A DNA stretch of 64,000 bases from Morella rubra (lineage: Eukaryota > Streptophyta > Magnoliopsida > Fagales > Myricaceae), in contig CM025852.1 of NCBI GenBank assembly GCA_003952965.2, forward strand, positions 23,122,387 through 23,186,386, in the 5' to 3' direction. The stretch's first letter is position 1. The number at the start of each line of letters is the position of its first letter. The notes under the pieces were generated by a model, which was not told the origin of the DNA, made no database searches, and saw only the letters and a list, made by a program, of their open reading frames with translations. A program made the position numbers and the translations under genes. Below, in pieces: positions 41,498 through 53,945 of the stretch.

Positions 41498-43839
41498 AAA
41501 TGGCAGCCTTTTCTGATTTCTCTTAGTGAGTTTAACGAATCTTTTATCTGTTTACATATCATGCTGATGGAAGAACCAGTCGAAAGACAACAAAAAAGAA
41601 AAGAGTTCTTAATTTGGAGAGCCGTTACCTTCCATACGGCGCATGCTCCAGCTGATATTCTCCGAGGTGTCCAAAATATTTTCAGCAAAAAAATTAAAAA
41701 AAAAATGCAGTACATTAAGCCATCACTTTTATCTTTTGAGCAACCCAAAAATCTCGAAATTTTTGGTCATGGGTAAGGTTATAAATTTATAATTGACAGG
41801 GGCGAAGCCAGCTCCTAATTTTTATGGGGGAACTGTAATATAAAACGTTTGGGGGTGAATGTAAAATAAATTTAAAAGATGAGCCTAAATTTATTTTATT
41901 TTTTTCTTAATTTTGTGTGACCCACGGTTATAAAAGAGCTATTATCAGGTTGGAGATCCTACTCAATCCCTCATGCCAAGAGCACAAATTGCACCATTAG
42001 AAACTAGGCATAGTTTAAATCTTACTTGGCGAGATTTAATTTATTTCGAGTTCTGAAGTTTAATTATTACTTATAAAAACTATAGCATTGCGTAAAATCT
42101 AAACAAGTATCTAGAAGATTAGAAAAGATTGTGCACCGTATCTCATTTGATCAAGTTCAACACGGCATGCATTGATGTAAATGAAGAAATCATAATATAA
42201 AACATTTTGGTCTAAGCTTGACCACATAAAAATTGATTGATAAGAGCTAGATTGGGAAAGGCAATTTGGTCCAATTTATGAGTTGAAAATAGTAACTTAA
42301 ATCAGTACTTTACTTGGAATATTGTGGGCGGTTGAACCGTACGTGCTACATTCCTTGCTAGGAGAGAACCCCCCACACCATATTCCTGTCTCTTTTTTTC
42401 TCTAATTCATGGCATATTAGTCAATAATTTCTGCTATCTTTTATCACAAAGCCCGAAATATCCCTGCATTGTCCACTCGCCACGGCAGTCGAGTACAACT
42501 TGGTGGGGCCATTTCGTCATAATTAATGGGGGAAAAATATGTTGAAAAAAAGAATTTTTTTTGGTTTTAATTTTCAGCACGCATCCCAAAAAATAATATA
42601 TATTTATGTTTTGCGTAAAAATTTTCCCTGCAAATTGCAAAAATCTTCACTGACACGAACGTCCTCGAAGTTTTGAAAATAATGAAGTCTGACTAGCCAG
42701 CTTGTAATTATGCGTATTGGTTGGCTCACAAGAACTATTTGTCAAACAAGTTAAAAGCGTCGTGAATTAGAAGAAACGGAAGTATAGGAAATGTTGGCCT
42801 GGTCACTGACCCAGTCTAAGTTGGAGAAAAAGTAGATGGATTATGGAGGACTAATCAACGGGAGGATAAAGTACTACTCGCGGCGATCAATGGGTAGGGA
42901 AAGCCGGAAAGGTGACTAGAAGTTTCGATTTAGCGATTTAATTTTTGTCTTGGACTTGAAGACCGAGTTGGCTAAGAATTTTGTAATGAGGATAAGTTTT
43001 CGTTTCAAAAGTGCGTATTAGGTAGGAATGGAGAGAGAAATTCTTAATTCTTATTGTCAATTGTCATGGCCATAAAGAACTAGTAGTATACTGACTCTAT
43101 TTTTGTATTATTTATTTCATTAAGCCAGTTTTTATTCCAAAAACTGTTCATCCATTTTGTACTCGAGAGGCAGATTTTTTTATACCATTTCGGTAAGGAG
43201 AGAATGAATTTGGAAAGATTTATTCTCAAACTTAGTTTAGAGCTTAAATATGTGATTTCTCAAGCTTGGTTGTAAAGAAATTATCCCCTTGATTAAAGAG
43301 AGATTAGTTAAGAATTGTCAGGGATTGAAAAGAAACTTGAACGTTCTGAACTACCTAAAAATTATTGTGTTTGATTCTTTATTTCTCTAACTCTTTATAT
43401 TGTGCTATTGATCAATTCACATGATCTCAATTGAGGAATTATTATTAGATATTCTAAACTAATATCTAGCAAACACATTTTTGGGAGTAACTATCTAAAA
43501 AGTTTTAAAATCTAATTTCATCCCTCTTAGGCTACCTTAATCTTATAACTCATAATTATATATTTATCTCTCCAAATTGAATCATGCAATTTGGAGAAGT
43601 AAATGAGAGAGTATCTTAATCCTAAATTACTAGCTTTAGCATATGCACCCTTAAAATATGTAAAAGATGTTAATGTACATCTTCTATTAAGATCTTACAA
43701 TTAGAAAAATTGGAGAATATGGTAACCTTAAAAATTATTTTATTAGACATCGAACAAGTAATTTTTATAACAAGGGTGATAACTTGAGATGGAAAATATA
43801 AAACTTTTGCAAACTCTATTTTTTTTTAATCCATAATTA
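37380..43839. other. intergenic, transposon debris and simple repeats
   Basis: No gene is seen. It includes an AT-rich MITE-like stretch (38580-38900), CA/TA runs (39360-39401), an old diverged tandem duplication (39634-39815 and 39908-40124), a TA run (41454-41482), and a transposon-end-like motif caggggcgaagccag at 41799. Confidence 0.5.
39634..40124. repeat. old diverged tandem duplication
   Basis: ctagtgtgaacgctcctgg at 39634 and ctagtgcgaacgctcctgg at 39908 start two similar segments that both end in gatgcgattactt (39800 and 40109). The copies differ by many substitutions as well as indels, so this is an ordinary, aged duplication. Confidence 0.7.
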
Positions 43840-43847
43840 CTCTAGAA

Positions 43848-45329
43848 TAGGGTTGTAAACGAGCCGAGCCGAGTATTGACACATATGTTGAGCTCAAGTT
43901 CGACTCGTTTAACACAAATAAGCGCTCGAGCTCGAATTCGAATAAAGCTCGAAAATTCCTGTTCGAACTCAACTCATTAAATTTTAAAAAAACTCGAGCT
44001 TGACACAAAATAAACAAACGAGCTCAAGCTCGAGCTCGTTTAGTATTTTTAAAATTAAGGAGAATATTTTCAAGATTTGAAATTACCATATTTTTGGCAC
44101 TCAAAATTTTGGCCTTAATTAAAAAAATTACAAAATAATCTATCTCTACATTACCATGTAATTATGTATAAAAGTTCTAAATTTATTATCTAATGTATAA
44201 TTAACATAAGCTAAGAGTAGAAACATCTATTCCTAAAGATGGATGTTGCTTTTAGCTTATGAATTATGATAATATCAGTTGCATTTTGACTCGATAAAAT
44301 CTCAGTGGTACATTTGTCATCAAGTATAGATTACTCTATATCTTAAGGTATACTATAAATAACCTATTAATTAAATTAGAGTTGCTTCCATGCTTATACG
44401 CTATTCCATAATAAGAAACTCCTCTAATCTCAACCTTCTACGTACAAAATCAAGTTTAGTTATTTATACTTTTATCAAAATTTGATATATATAGAATATC
44501 TGAATCAATGGATCATAATGATGGAAGTTACGAAGATGAAGATTAGCGAAATTTCTTACGAAAGAATTTTTAACTTCATATTAGCTATATAAATATACGA
44601 ATGACTATGAATTACTAAGAAAATGTTAAACTAACATGAAACACATATGTTATATAAATTGAAGGAACTAAATTTTTAAGTAAATATAAAATGGTAAAAC
44701 ATGTAATTACATATACGTGGTTGTAACATATAAATTAAGAAACAACCCTTGCAGAGTGTTTCAAGCTTAAATTAAAATACATAACAAAATGTATGAATAG
44801 ATATACATACATTAATACCAAACAAAATGACAACCTATTAGAAATATTTTGTTTTGTATAAATGAAAAAAATATTTAATTACATATGTTATAACAAATAT
44901 ATTAAATCGAGCTTAAACTAAAATGCATAACAAAATATATACTTATATATTCAAAAATGACATATACATATATACATTTTATAAAGTAACTTAATATGAT
45001 AATATCATAAAAATTTAATATAAACCATAATACATGCATATATAAAGGGATATATATAATAGTAAGAATATAAATATATTTTTATTTACATGTATCTTTT
45101 TAATACGAGCTTTTAAATGAGCTCAAATGAGCCGAGTCAAGCTTATATGAGTTTTGTTCGCGAGCTTATATCGAGCCGAGCCGAGTTTAACCGAGTTTGA
45201 CTCATTTAATATTCGAGCTAGAAATGATGTTCAAACTCGGCTAGTTTATTAAACGAACCGAGCTCGAATCAAGTTTATACGAGCCGAGTTCGAATCGTTC
45301 ATAAACGGTTCAGTTTATTTACGGCCCTA
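43848..45329. mobile_element. non-autonomous hAT element with 8-bp target duplication
   Basis: The 1482-bp element is flanked by the perfect 8-bp direct repeat CTCTAGAA (43840-43847 and 45330-45337), the hallmark of hAT transposons. The terminal inverted repeat reads TAGGGTTGTAAAC on the left and, reversed, TAGGGCCGTAAAT on the right. About 200 bp at each end is crowded with gagccgag and gagctcgagctc motifs, typical subterminal transposase-binding repeats. The interior is AT-rich and shows no transposase frame. Confidence 0.92.
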
Positions 45330-45802
45330 CTCTAGAAGGTTGCTTGCTCTACGGTGACATCTAGATTGAATAGACTGAGGATCTTTTTCTCTCTTATTTT
45401 CGGTTCAGACCTGGTCTATGCACTCCACGTAGATTAGCCAAATCAAAAGTAACAGTAAAGATTTTCCTTCAATAATTGGTTTATTTTAGGCAATTTTAAC
45501 CTTTAGTAATGACAATGACAAGATATTATGAAGTTCGTCAATGTTTCTTTCTTGTCTGGTTTTAGGATGCTAAGAAAACATGAGCAGCTTTGATTGAAAA
45601 ATGTTAGTCAATGTATTCGGTGGCACCTCTTGGTAATCTAGATTAGGTTTCAATTATTTCTTACTAAAAAAAGAGAGATTTAAAAAGAAAAAGAAAAAAA
45701 AGATTTATCTAATTATAAGAATAAGAGAGTTCTTAACTTCTAACCTCTAAATTATCACCAAAATGTTATTTACTACTCCGAACCAGTAATTTTATTACAC
45801 TG

Positions 45803-46176
45803 GAGATGTTAGTTTTATAAAAACTTGTAAGGTTTTTTGAATTTTTAATCCAACCGTGAATATTTATGTAGATTGGAGTTTTATAAATTTTTGTGTAAAA
45901 ATTAGTGAAAATTTTAAAGATATTTATTTTTAATGTAGTTTTCAAAAAAGTGTAAAGATAGATGATTTGATGTAATTTTTTTAATAAAAAAAAGTATTTT
46001 AAATTTGATGAAAAAGTATAAATGAGAAAATTTGTTAGAATTTATTTTTAAAAAATTATGGAGTTTGTATAAAAGACATTGGTGTTAGTATAAATTTTTT
46101 TAAAATTTTAGATGTTTATTTTGTGAATTTTATTATATTCATTATATCCTAAAATACTTTTCCAAATCAACATGCC
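45803..46176. mobile_element. AT-rich MITE-like element (same family as 3885-4284)
   Basis: It begins gagatgttagttttat and ends near ccaaatcaacatgccc, an approximate inverse. The interior (gtgaatatttatgtagattgga, gtgtaaaaattagtgaaa) matches 3885-4284 closely. It is non-coding. Confidence 0.6.
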
Positions 46177-49062
46177 CTAAAATACATGAATAGTTTGCTT
46201 GTGGTAGGATTTAGCTATTAATATTGTGTCATGAAAACTCTAAGAGGAGGGACGATTTAGGTGTCTTTTATTAAAATTGAGGATTAATTGTAAACAAAGT
46301 TCGGTGGATTATGTAAGCAACTTTGTAAAAAGTGTTTTACTGAATTATATAATCACCTTTTAAAATTCCAAGCAGCCACAGATCATAACCAACCAATCCA
46401 AACGAAGAAGTACACGTTAGCAGGCCGAACGTGGTTTACCGTGGTTCGGACTTCGGAACGTAAAAGCTACGTAGCGGAGAAATAGTTAAATGCCAGTGGT
46501 GGGTGGGACCCTTCGAAACGTTGTTCAAATTGCCGTACATAGGTACGGGCGGACATCCCACGAGCTAGCATTCCTATCGGAACGTTGAAACACGACTAGA
46601 GGATGTGACACGTGACACGGAAATCCACATTGTCATTGCTACCGTCTACTTCACATGGGGCTGTCAGGAAGGTTTTTTTTTTTCTTTTTTACTTGACTTT
46701 TTGGTTTTCATTAAAGTTTTATTTCCCCCACTACAAAAAAGTTCTCTTATTATTTATAACTTAATTAACTCTAAGGGGGCTTCAAGTTAAAAAAAAAAAA
46801 AAAAAAAAAAGGAATAGAAGAAGTACCAAATCGTAATTTTCTATGATACTTCTTGAGAAGCAACCGTGCACGCCGTACCAGCAACGGCGTAGCTTGTCAA
46901 TCTCACAACCACAATCTCCTTGCATTGGCCCACCGATCATCAATGGCGAATGGGCCTGCACCATGCTGCTCAGACATACCATAAATTTGGTCATGGCCAA
47001 TCCCCTAAACTACTTTCGCGGACTTGCTGGATGTGAGCTTGCGCGTTGAAGAAAGCGAAGCTGGGTTAGGTGTTTCTCTGGCGTGGAACTCTAGCTAGGG
47101 GGAGGATTTTTCTTTGCTTGGACTTAAACGAGAGGTAGGGGAGACTTCTGAGACTCTGCTCTAAAAGTCTAATTTGCCTGCTTGGAAAGCGTATCGCGCG
47201 CAGAGATGAGAGAAGCTTCCCAGTACGTATCAAGAATGTTAAGCTTCAGATCACATGGTGCCAAAATTTGGAATCGAACATGGAAATGGTTGACATAAAT
47301 CTTTAGTCAAGAAGGTAAAATAATTCACCCACTTAATTTAGACGAAAGCTGGGGGAAAATTCGGAGTTGGCTTCTGTTGTTTTTGCTGGAACAAGAGGAC
47401 GATGACGACTGCGCACGCACGCGACAGTGCTTGGGTTGGGCCTGAAGAAGACATCTCAACTACTACACGGTTGGAATATGATTTATTGAAGTCACTCTCG
47501 CTTACATAATACTATGCGGGCTCGCAGGATGTTTCGTCTAAAACTCAGTTTCATGAGCGTACACCTTTGGCCAGATATTTCTCGAAGAATCTTGAAAAAC
47601 GTACATCTAATCAAATTCAATTCAAATGTCTAGGTCGACCTCCACTATCTGGAGTGGAAATATTTCAATGCTGTAGCATAAATTCAAATCTTCTACCTAT
47701 TGGGCTGTTTTTATCAATGGTGGCCCTTTTCTTGGCAGGACCAGGGAACAAGGGGACCGGACAAATTCAGTAGTACGAGCTTCAACTATTTATTATTATT
47801 TTTAACGTTTTCTTTTATTGACGTATTTGTTGGGTATAATTAAATCGATATTTAGGGGGCCGACTTAATATAATAATAATTTTTCCAATTTTTTATATTT
47901 AAAATATATAATAAGATTATATTTTTAATTTAAGACATAAAAATGCTATCGGTTGTAAACAAATGAGTGTTTGAAGGGTTCAAGAAAAATTAGAAGTAAA
48001 CCACACATTGTGAATTATGAATTTTATTGTTAAATATACTTTCACAAGAAAAAATTTGTCTAAAACCTTTGAATTTTTTTATAACAAAATTATAATGTTT
48101 TAAGATTCAAACTTATAAATCTTGACATTTAACAAAATGTAATTTTAAATACTTGAAGGGCTCAAATATTCATTTTTATAAAGATTATATATGGACCAAA
48201 AGGGGATATTGGGGTTTAAAAATTTGTGGGGGGCCAAATATGAATATTTATAAAGATGGTATAGACTATAGAGGAAGTTGGGGGAGGGTTTCAAATTTTT
48301 TGGGGGCCACCGGCTACGCCCCCCTCTGGCCTCCTAGCTCTGGCACTCATACCCACCCTCTCCTCGATTAATTTATACCCAAAATAAATAAAAAATTAAG
48401 TTTTACACTCTCTAATTAATATTCTGTTTGCAATTTGCATTCTAAATTATAACTCTTTACATATTTCAAAGATAACACTCGAGTTAAGATTTTATAATTA
48501 AAATCAAATAAAAAAAGAGACACGTGGTATAATTTCAATAGTCAAATTGTAACATAGAGTACAAAGTATAAATTTATAAGTAATTTAGAGTACAGAGTAT
48601 CAAATTTTATAATTTAAGATTTAAATTAACAATGAAGCCTTCTTTCTGCAAAATGTAGATGGCAAGATTCTTTTTCGTATTTGACAAATAATACAAACAT
48701 AAAAATGTTGTCATCGAAAAATGCCAAAGGGTGGAGAATTTTTCTGATCCAAATCTACAGGTGTCCTTTTGTCTCCTAGGGTCACGGGCGTTGGCTAGCT
48801 CCTGCAATAAGAGGAGGGTGGAGGACAGAAGTACTCCGTGGGGTACGAGAAAGCAATACCAGAATATATCTGTGCAAGAAATTAACCCCTTGCATGGAAT
48901 AGACTTGAAAGCAACATCAGTGGCATTCCACTGCAAATTTAACCGCTGTCTTCGCCTTGGTTCTCGTCAGCTGCATCTGCAACTTTGTCTTAAGCTACCA
49001 TACAAGACATCGGCGGCACTCACATTTGTCTTTTGGCAAACCAATGGTCTCTACCTGAACTT

Positions 49063-49110
<48 letters not shown>

Positions 49111-49630
49111 TTCTTTTTTCATTGCGAGCATGCAAATCCCAGCGAGGTTCCACATAAGTCATGGCCCATAGTACAGTTCTTAACGCCTTGTGTACGTACC
49201 CATTGCGCCCACAAAGAGAACAAAACGCTAGCTAATGAGATCATTGGAAGGCAGCTCATTGCATACTTTGTTTTAAGTCCAGCTTCTACCTACGTTGTTT
49301 CGACATGCAAAGGATTCAAAACACGTCTGTTTTCTTATGGAAGCTGGCTAACGTATACACAGTCAGAGATTTAGATCACCACCTATTTCTACAAGGTATT
49401 GTTGAAGCCCATTTCAACATGTAATGAAGAAAACAAAGACTAGTTTCAGAAATTTTCTAGGATGGAGTGATGCTTCTTTCAAATCATCACCTACTCTAAT
49501 CATGATCAATGAGGAATTAAGTAGTACTCTAATTTCGCCCTCGATCTCATCTCTTTGTAACAGTACGTATGAACTGTTATACAACAGAGATATTTAACTG
49601 ATGCAAAGCAATCTTCCTCATTATTCAGCG
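46177..49630. other. intergenic, no recognised gene
   Basis: Contains poly-A (46790-46810), transposon-like ends around 48300-48340 (ggctacgcccccctctggc), an imperfect inverted-repeat AT-rich block (48375-48600) and a CT microsatellite (49066-49105). The longish frame over 48731-49171 lacks an ATG at its start, runs through the CT repeat, and resembles nothing I know. Confidence 0.5.
49066..49105. repeat. (CT)n microsatellite
   Basis: About 40 bp of uninterrupted CT dinucleotides. Confidence 0.95.
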
Positions 49631-49634
49631 CAAC

Positions 49635-50030
49635 AATCAAGCTATCTCCTAGAAAAAGAGTTCACGAATCAATCCTTTCTACTTGGGTTTTAAAGGTTTT
49701 CGTCGCTTTGTCCTTTTTTTTTTTGGGTGACGAGGTTTTCGTCATGCTGCCGAATGAGTTTTTGGGTGACTCCTGTCCATATAACGAGAAAGGCCCGGAT
49801 GAGGCAAGCCAGAAAAAGAGAACAATTGGGCAAATCAAGCTATCTCCTAGAAAAAGATCCGCCTTCTACTTGGGTTTTAAAGTTTTCGGCTTTGTCTTTT
49901 TTTTTTTTTGGGTGACGAGGTTTTCGTCATGCTGCCGAATGAGTTTTTGGGTGACTCCTGTCCATATAACGAGAAAGGCCCGGATGAGGCAACTCTGGCC
50001 AGAAAAAGAGAACTAAGAATTGGGCAACGC
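49635..50030. repeat. 198-bp tandem duplication, two units
   Basis: aatcaagctatctcctagaa occurs at 49635 and 49833; each is followed by poly-T and the nearly identical segment gtgacgaggttttcgtcatg...gaaaggcccggatgaggc. Identity is very high over the second half and lower before the poly-T. No coding role is evident. Confidence 0.85.
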
Positions 50031-50289
50031 CTAGCTCATAGAATTGTGGGCTAATTCTCTTTTAAAAATCTATGGATTTGAACAATTTACGAATGCAGCC
50101 CGAAGCACCAGCAGGTTCGCAGACTGTTTGAAATTGTTGCTCAAAACTCTTTGGGCTTTGCGGTTTCAGACTGAATGGTTAAATCGTATTTGTAATTCTA
50201 ACATCTCATGTTGGGATGGGCCAATCTTGGGCTTGCAATTGTTTGTTGTCCAACAGTACCTTTAAAAATGTTAAAGCTACAAAGATAAA

Positions 50290-51640
50290 CGCGAGAGAGA
50301 GTTATTGCAACCTTAATCATCATTTTTTAAATTAAAATAATTAAAAATTTCCCATCTTCTTATCATTTATCAATTCTAAGGGCCCATTAAGCATGGTAAA
50401 TGGTGAAATACTAATTGTTGGGTGGTTAAAGTTATTATTATTTTTAAACAAATTAATCATCTAATTTTTAAAATATCCTAAGAATTCAGCAGGAGATGCG
50501 AGAATCCATTACCCAATTAGCTTTCTCAGTGCGGATGTGATTTCGTCAAAAACAATTGGGAGAAATGAGAATATTCTCTCTGCCACCATTCATTGTGAAA
50601 CCAGAAAAATCCACGCAAACATTTAGCTTGATTATTACGTCCGAACCGCCATTAAAGAGGTATTCGGTAGATGTGACCCGACTATAAGAACTTGTCTGCG
50701 TGCGTTAACGTTAAAGTTCCAGCCTCACGCCCAGTTTTGGGGCGTGGATTAGGGAACCGCGGACTGTCCATCTTCGTTTCTTTATTCGAAGGAAATATAT
50801 TTTATATTATTTAAATTACTACAAATTTAAAAATTTAAACCTCAAACTACCATCATACAACACAATTCAAATTACCCATATATTTTGCAATTTGCTATTG
50901 GAAATAGCGAAGTTTGTTTCATCTAGAAGTTACATCGAGTGCGAAATATAAAATATTTAGTCTAACAAAATAATTTTAAATTATTTCTCTTCTTATAAAA
51001 TTATTTATTTTTATCAAAATAAAAATATACTAAAATCATATTTCTCTTCACTTTTTTCACCAATTTTCATATATCAAAATTTTTAAACTTAAAAAATTTT
51101 GACACCCAAATTCCACCTATTCCTAAAGTTTGATAATTTAATCGAAGATAAGAACAGCTACCGAGCTTGCTCGGCCAAAATAATTAATTGAATATATTAA
51201 TTAATCTTTACTTATTGTTTTGTTCAATTCCTTTCTTTTTTAAATTATTTTATTTATTATTTAAATTATATTTCTAACATTTTTTTTAACTGTGTACCTT
51301 AAATTTATAATGTATAATAAATTTTATCATTTAGATTATATTTTGAGAGAACCACCTTCGAATAGTTGCAACTCATTTTGTCGTCTGTCTCGAATCAAAA
51401 GGTTAAGGAACTTCCAGAGAAGGCAAGGAGCGTGGTGGCCCCCACTCTCCAAAATGTACATTGCAAATATTTATATTCGTTTGCATGTATTGCTCAACAA
51501 ACGGTTGGTTATATACTTTTTTTTTTTGTTAAACCAGAGATATTATATATGAAAAAAATCGAAATACAACAGACTACCAAAGCATTAAAAGCAGAAAAAC
51601 ATATAAAAGAAAAACAAAGTTAAAGTGGTTTAACACCATT
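50290..51640. other. intergenic, no gene seen
   Basis: AT-rich DNA with MITE-like debris (50935-51120). Nothing protein-like. Confidence 0.5.
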
Positions 51641-52298
51641 ATACTTTCACAAGCCTCGATTAAGAAAAAGTGGAGTAGGAACATCTCCAGCGAACGAGTG
51701 GGCAGCCGCCCAGGCTGCTAATGAGTGCGCTTCTGTGAGGAAGAGAATAAGGGGATGGAGAAGAAGAGCAGTTGGAGACTGAGGATGATGAAAGCAATTT
51801 TCCAGGGAATAATGTAAATTGAGGAGTTTCATAGTCGAAGCCTTAGTCAAAGCCATTGAAGCTGCCTCTGCTTCGCCAATTAAAGGATCAGTAGAACTTA
51901 ATTCTTGGGTCCAGGCTTGCAAAATATCTCCATTAGAGTGAAATAGAATTGCAGCACTCATAGAGAACGAAGAACAAATTGCAATATCAAAGGTCATATG
52001 GAGAGAGCTTTTTGAAAGAAAGGAGGAAGCTGAAACTTTGTGAAGAAGTCTTGGAGAATTTTTCCATGCTGCGAAATGTTCTGTGCGCAAGATTTGCTGA
52101 AGAAGAGACAAGGGTTCATCACGAGTATGTTCATGCAATAACTTGTTTCTAGCCATACACAGAATCTAACATCAGAATGATGAACAGCTGGAAAGAATGA
52201 GATTCACAGGTGTCGGAATACCAAGAAATCTGGAGGGGTCTAAAATACATTGAATCCAATCGTCAATGAAAATTTGTTGAAAAAATTTCACATTGTGA

Positions 52299-52775
52299 AC
52301 ACGATTGATCGCGACTACCAACGTTTGATCGTCAATATTAAAATGCCTAAAATAATGATCGATCAGTAACATAACTGATCGATCGCCTTCGTGCAAGTGA
52401 TCGACCATTAACAAAAAGTGATCCATCGGTATTATAAGCAACCGATCGGTGGAGAAATTGCCAGTCGATCATTAAACTCAAACCATCGATCGTTATGTGA
52501 CACCAATTGATTGCTTTGAAAATAATTGTTGCATCGCTAACATAAGCAACCAATCGGTTCTTAATACAATAATCAATCTTCTTTTTCATAGCGTTTAATC
52601 GATTTTATGTATTTGATCAATCATCATTATTTATTAGTCAATCATCCACAAATTGGCGATTGATCGTGTTTATTTCCCAATCGATCGCCTCAAAATAAAG
52701 TTCGACCGATCGCGGATCCACATGATTGATCACTTCGGTTTCATTAACCGTTTAGTACCATTACCAATCGATCGA
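52299..52775. repeat. GATCGATC-rich degenerate tandem array
   Basis: About 480 bp with more than a dozen gatcgatc / cgatcg / tgatcg palindromic cores spaced about 20-35 bp apart, and longer shared blocks (gtattataagcaaccgatcg near 52431, with a relative near 52538). It makes up the interior of the CACTA-like insertion. Confidence 0.75.
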
Positions 52776-52972
52776 TATATTTAGTGACAAAATTTTTCTA
52801 TCACAAAAATTTTTCACCACGAAACTCGAATTTCTTCACAAAATACATTTGTGACGCACGTAAGCTGACAAATCACGTGACGAAAAAATTTCATCCTTAA
52901 TATTTTTAGCGACGAAATTTTGATTTTTAGCAACGCATTTTTTTGTCCTGGAAGTCAATATTTGTTGCAGTG
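52301..52972 (-). mobile_element. CACTA-like non-autonomous insertion inside the LINE
   Basis: Read on the minus strand the segment begins CACTGCAACAAATATTG (52972 downward), the usual start of CACTA (En/Spm) elements. It is followed by subterminal cgtcgctaaaaat / gacgaaatttt motifs (52790-52950). Removing 52301-52972 brings the two LINE halves back into one continuous frame across the junction, so the boundaries are well supported. The opposite end shows only CAC and no good inverted repeat or 3-bp target duplication, so that end may be eroded. There is no transposase. Confidence 0.65.
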
Positions 52973-53945
52973 CAAAGTGATGAAGAGACTCAAACTGTCA
53001 CCACAAAAGAGACAACTGGATTCTCCTGACAAAGTGATTGTAAATTCATGGCTAGTCGTTGTCGAGTAGGCAAAATGTTCCAAGCCACTTTCCATAAAAG
53101 AAACTATTGTCTTTCATGCGGATTCAGCCGCCATAATTTATTCCAGTCAATAGGTAGGCTGTCTACCAAAGATGATAGACTCGATGAGAACACCTGTCTA
53201 TTAGCTGATTTGACCGTAAAGAGCCCTTTAGAGACAGAGTCCAAACCAATCTATCCATTGCACCAGGCGGGGGATGTTGATTCGCAGAATATGAGCAACT
53301 GATAAACTATCAAAGGTACTATTTAATAAACTGAGATACCGAGGGGATGCGCAAATAAACTTGGCTGACAAGGAAGCGAATTCAATTCGTTCGTTGTCCT
53401 TTCTATGTACCAAATGATCAAAGACAAAAGTCAGACATTCGGCGGCGACTTGAAGCCATGGATAATTGAAAATATGAACGTGTTGGACGTCGTGCATTTG
53501 ACCCGTAAGGCGTAATCAGACACGTGGTAGAGTCCCTTCCTCTAGTGTCATAGTCTTCTGTTGTTGAGATTACGACCGATTTTGACCGGCATCAGAGTCA
53601 GGTGAGTGGACCTGAAATCCGATAGCTAAGCTAGCAAATTGCCATCCATGGCATGGCAGCGCGTGGATGAGGTGCATAATATGAACCCTCAACCGAAGCT
53701 TTCATGGGCAGGCTAAATTAAAAAGGAATGTTCGGCTTTCTGCTCACTAGTGGGAGATATCAATATTTAGCAGCAGGATAAGTATGCAGGAGTTTTGTTT
53801 TTAGCAAATACTTTCGTGGTGGTCAGAGTGGTGAAGGGGGGGAATCCAGTATTTTCTTGATCTACTAATGCGCTCTTTCTTTGGCTCTGCGACTCATCCC
53901 TCTTCTAAGTCAAAATCGCACAGAGAAGGATTGAAGGCTACAGCC

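Larger units (their letters stand above)
51647..53530 (-). pseudogene. LINE retrotransposon remnant (zf-RVT and RNase H), split by an insertion
   Basis: Read on the minus strand. 53530-52973 contains the pattern before the zinc-binding region (VHIFNYPWLQ; KGLFTVKSA; WNKLWRLNPHERQ, then a stop, then LLWKVAWNILPTRQRL). The Cys pair of SSCLFCGDSLSL (zf-RVT) follows in another frame. After a 672-bp interruption, 52300-52157 continues with VKFFQQIFIDDWI, and 52156-51647 has MARNKLLHEH and an RNase H-like domain (SSTDPLIGEAEAASMALTKA). These are the C-terminal blocks of plant non-LTR retrotransposon polyproteins, in the right order. Stops and frame changes make it dead. The reverse transcriptase core is not seen. 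Confidence 0.85.

Noticed and set aside
41799..48340. caggggcgaagccag at 41799 and the inverted-looking ggctacgcccccctctg near 48320 as two ends of one 6.5-kb transposon
   Set aside because: The ends match only loosely and the flanking bases show no target duplication, so they are more likely ends of separate old elements.
48607..49171. Long overlapping open frames on both strands near 48.6-49.2 kb
   Set aside because: Neither begins with ATG, one runs through a CT microsatellite, and neither translation resembles a known family.
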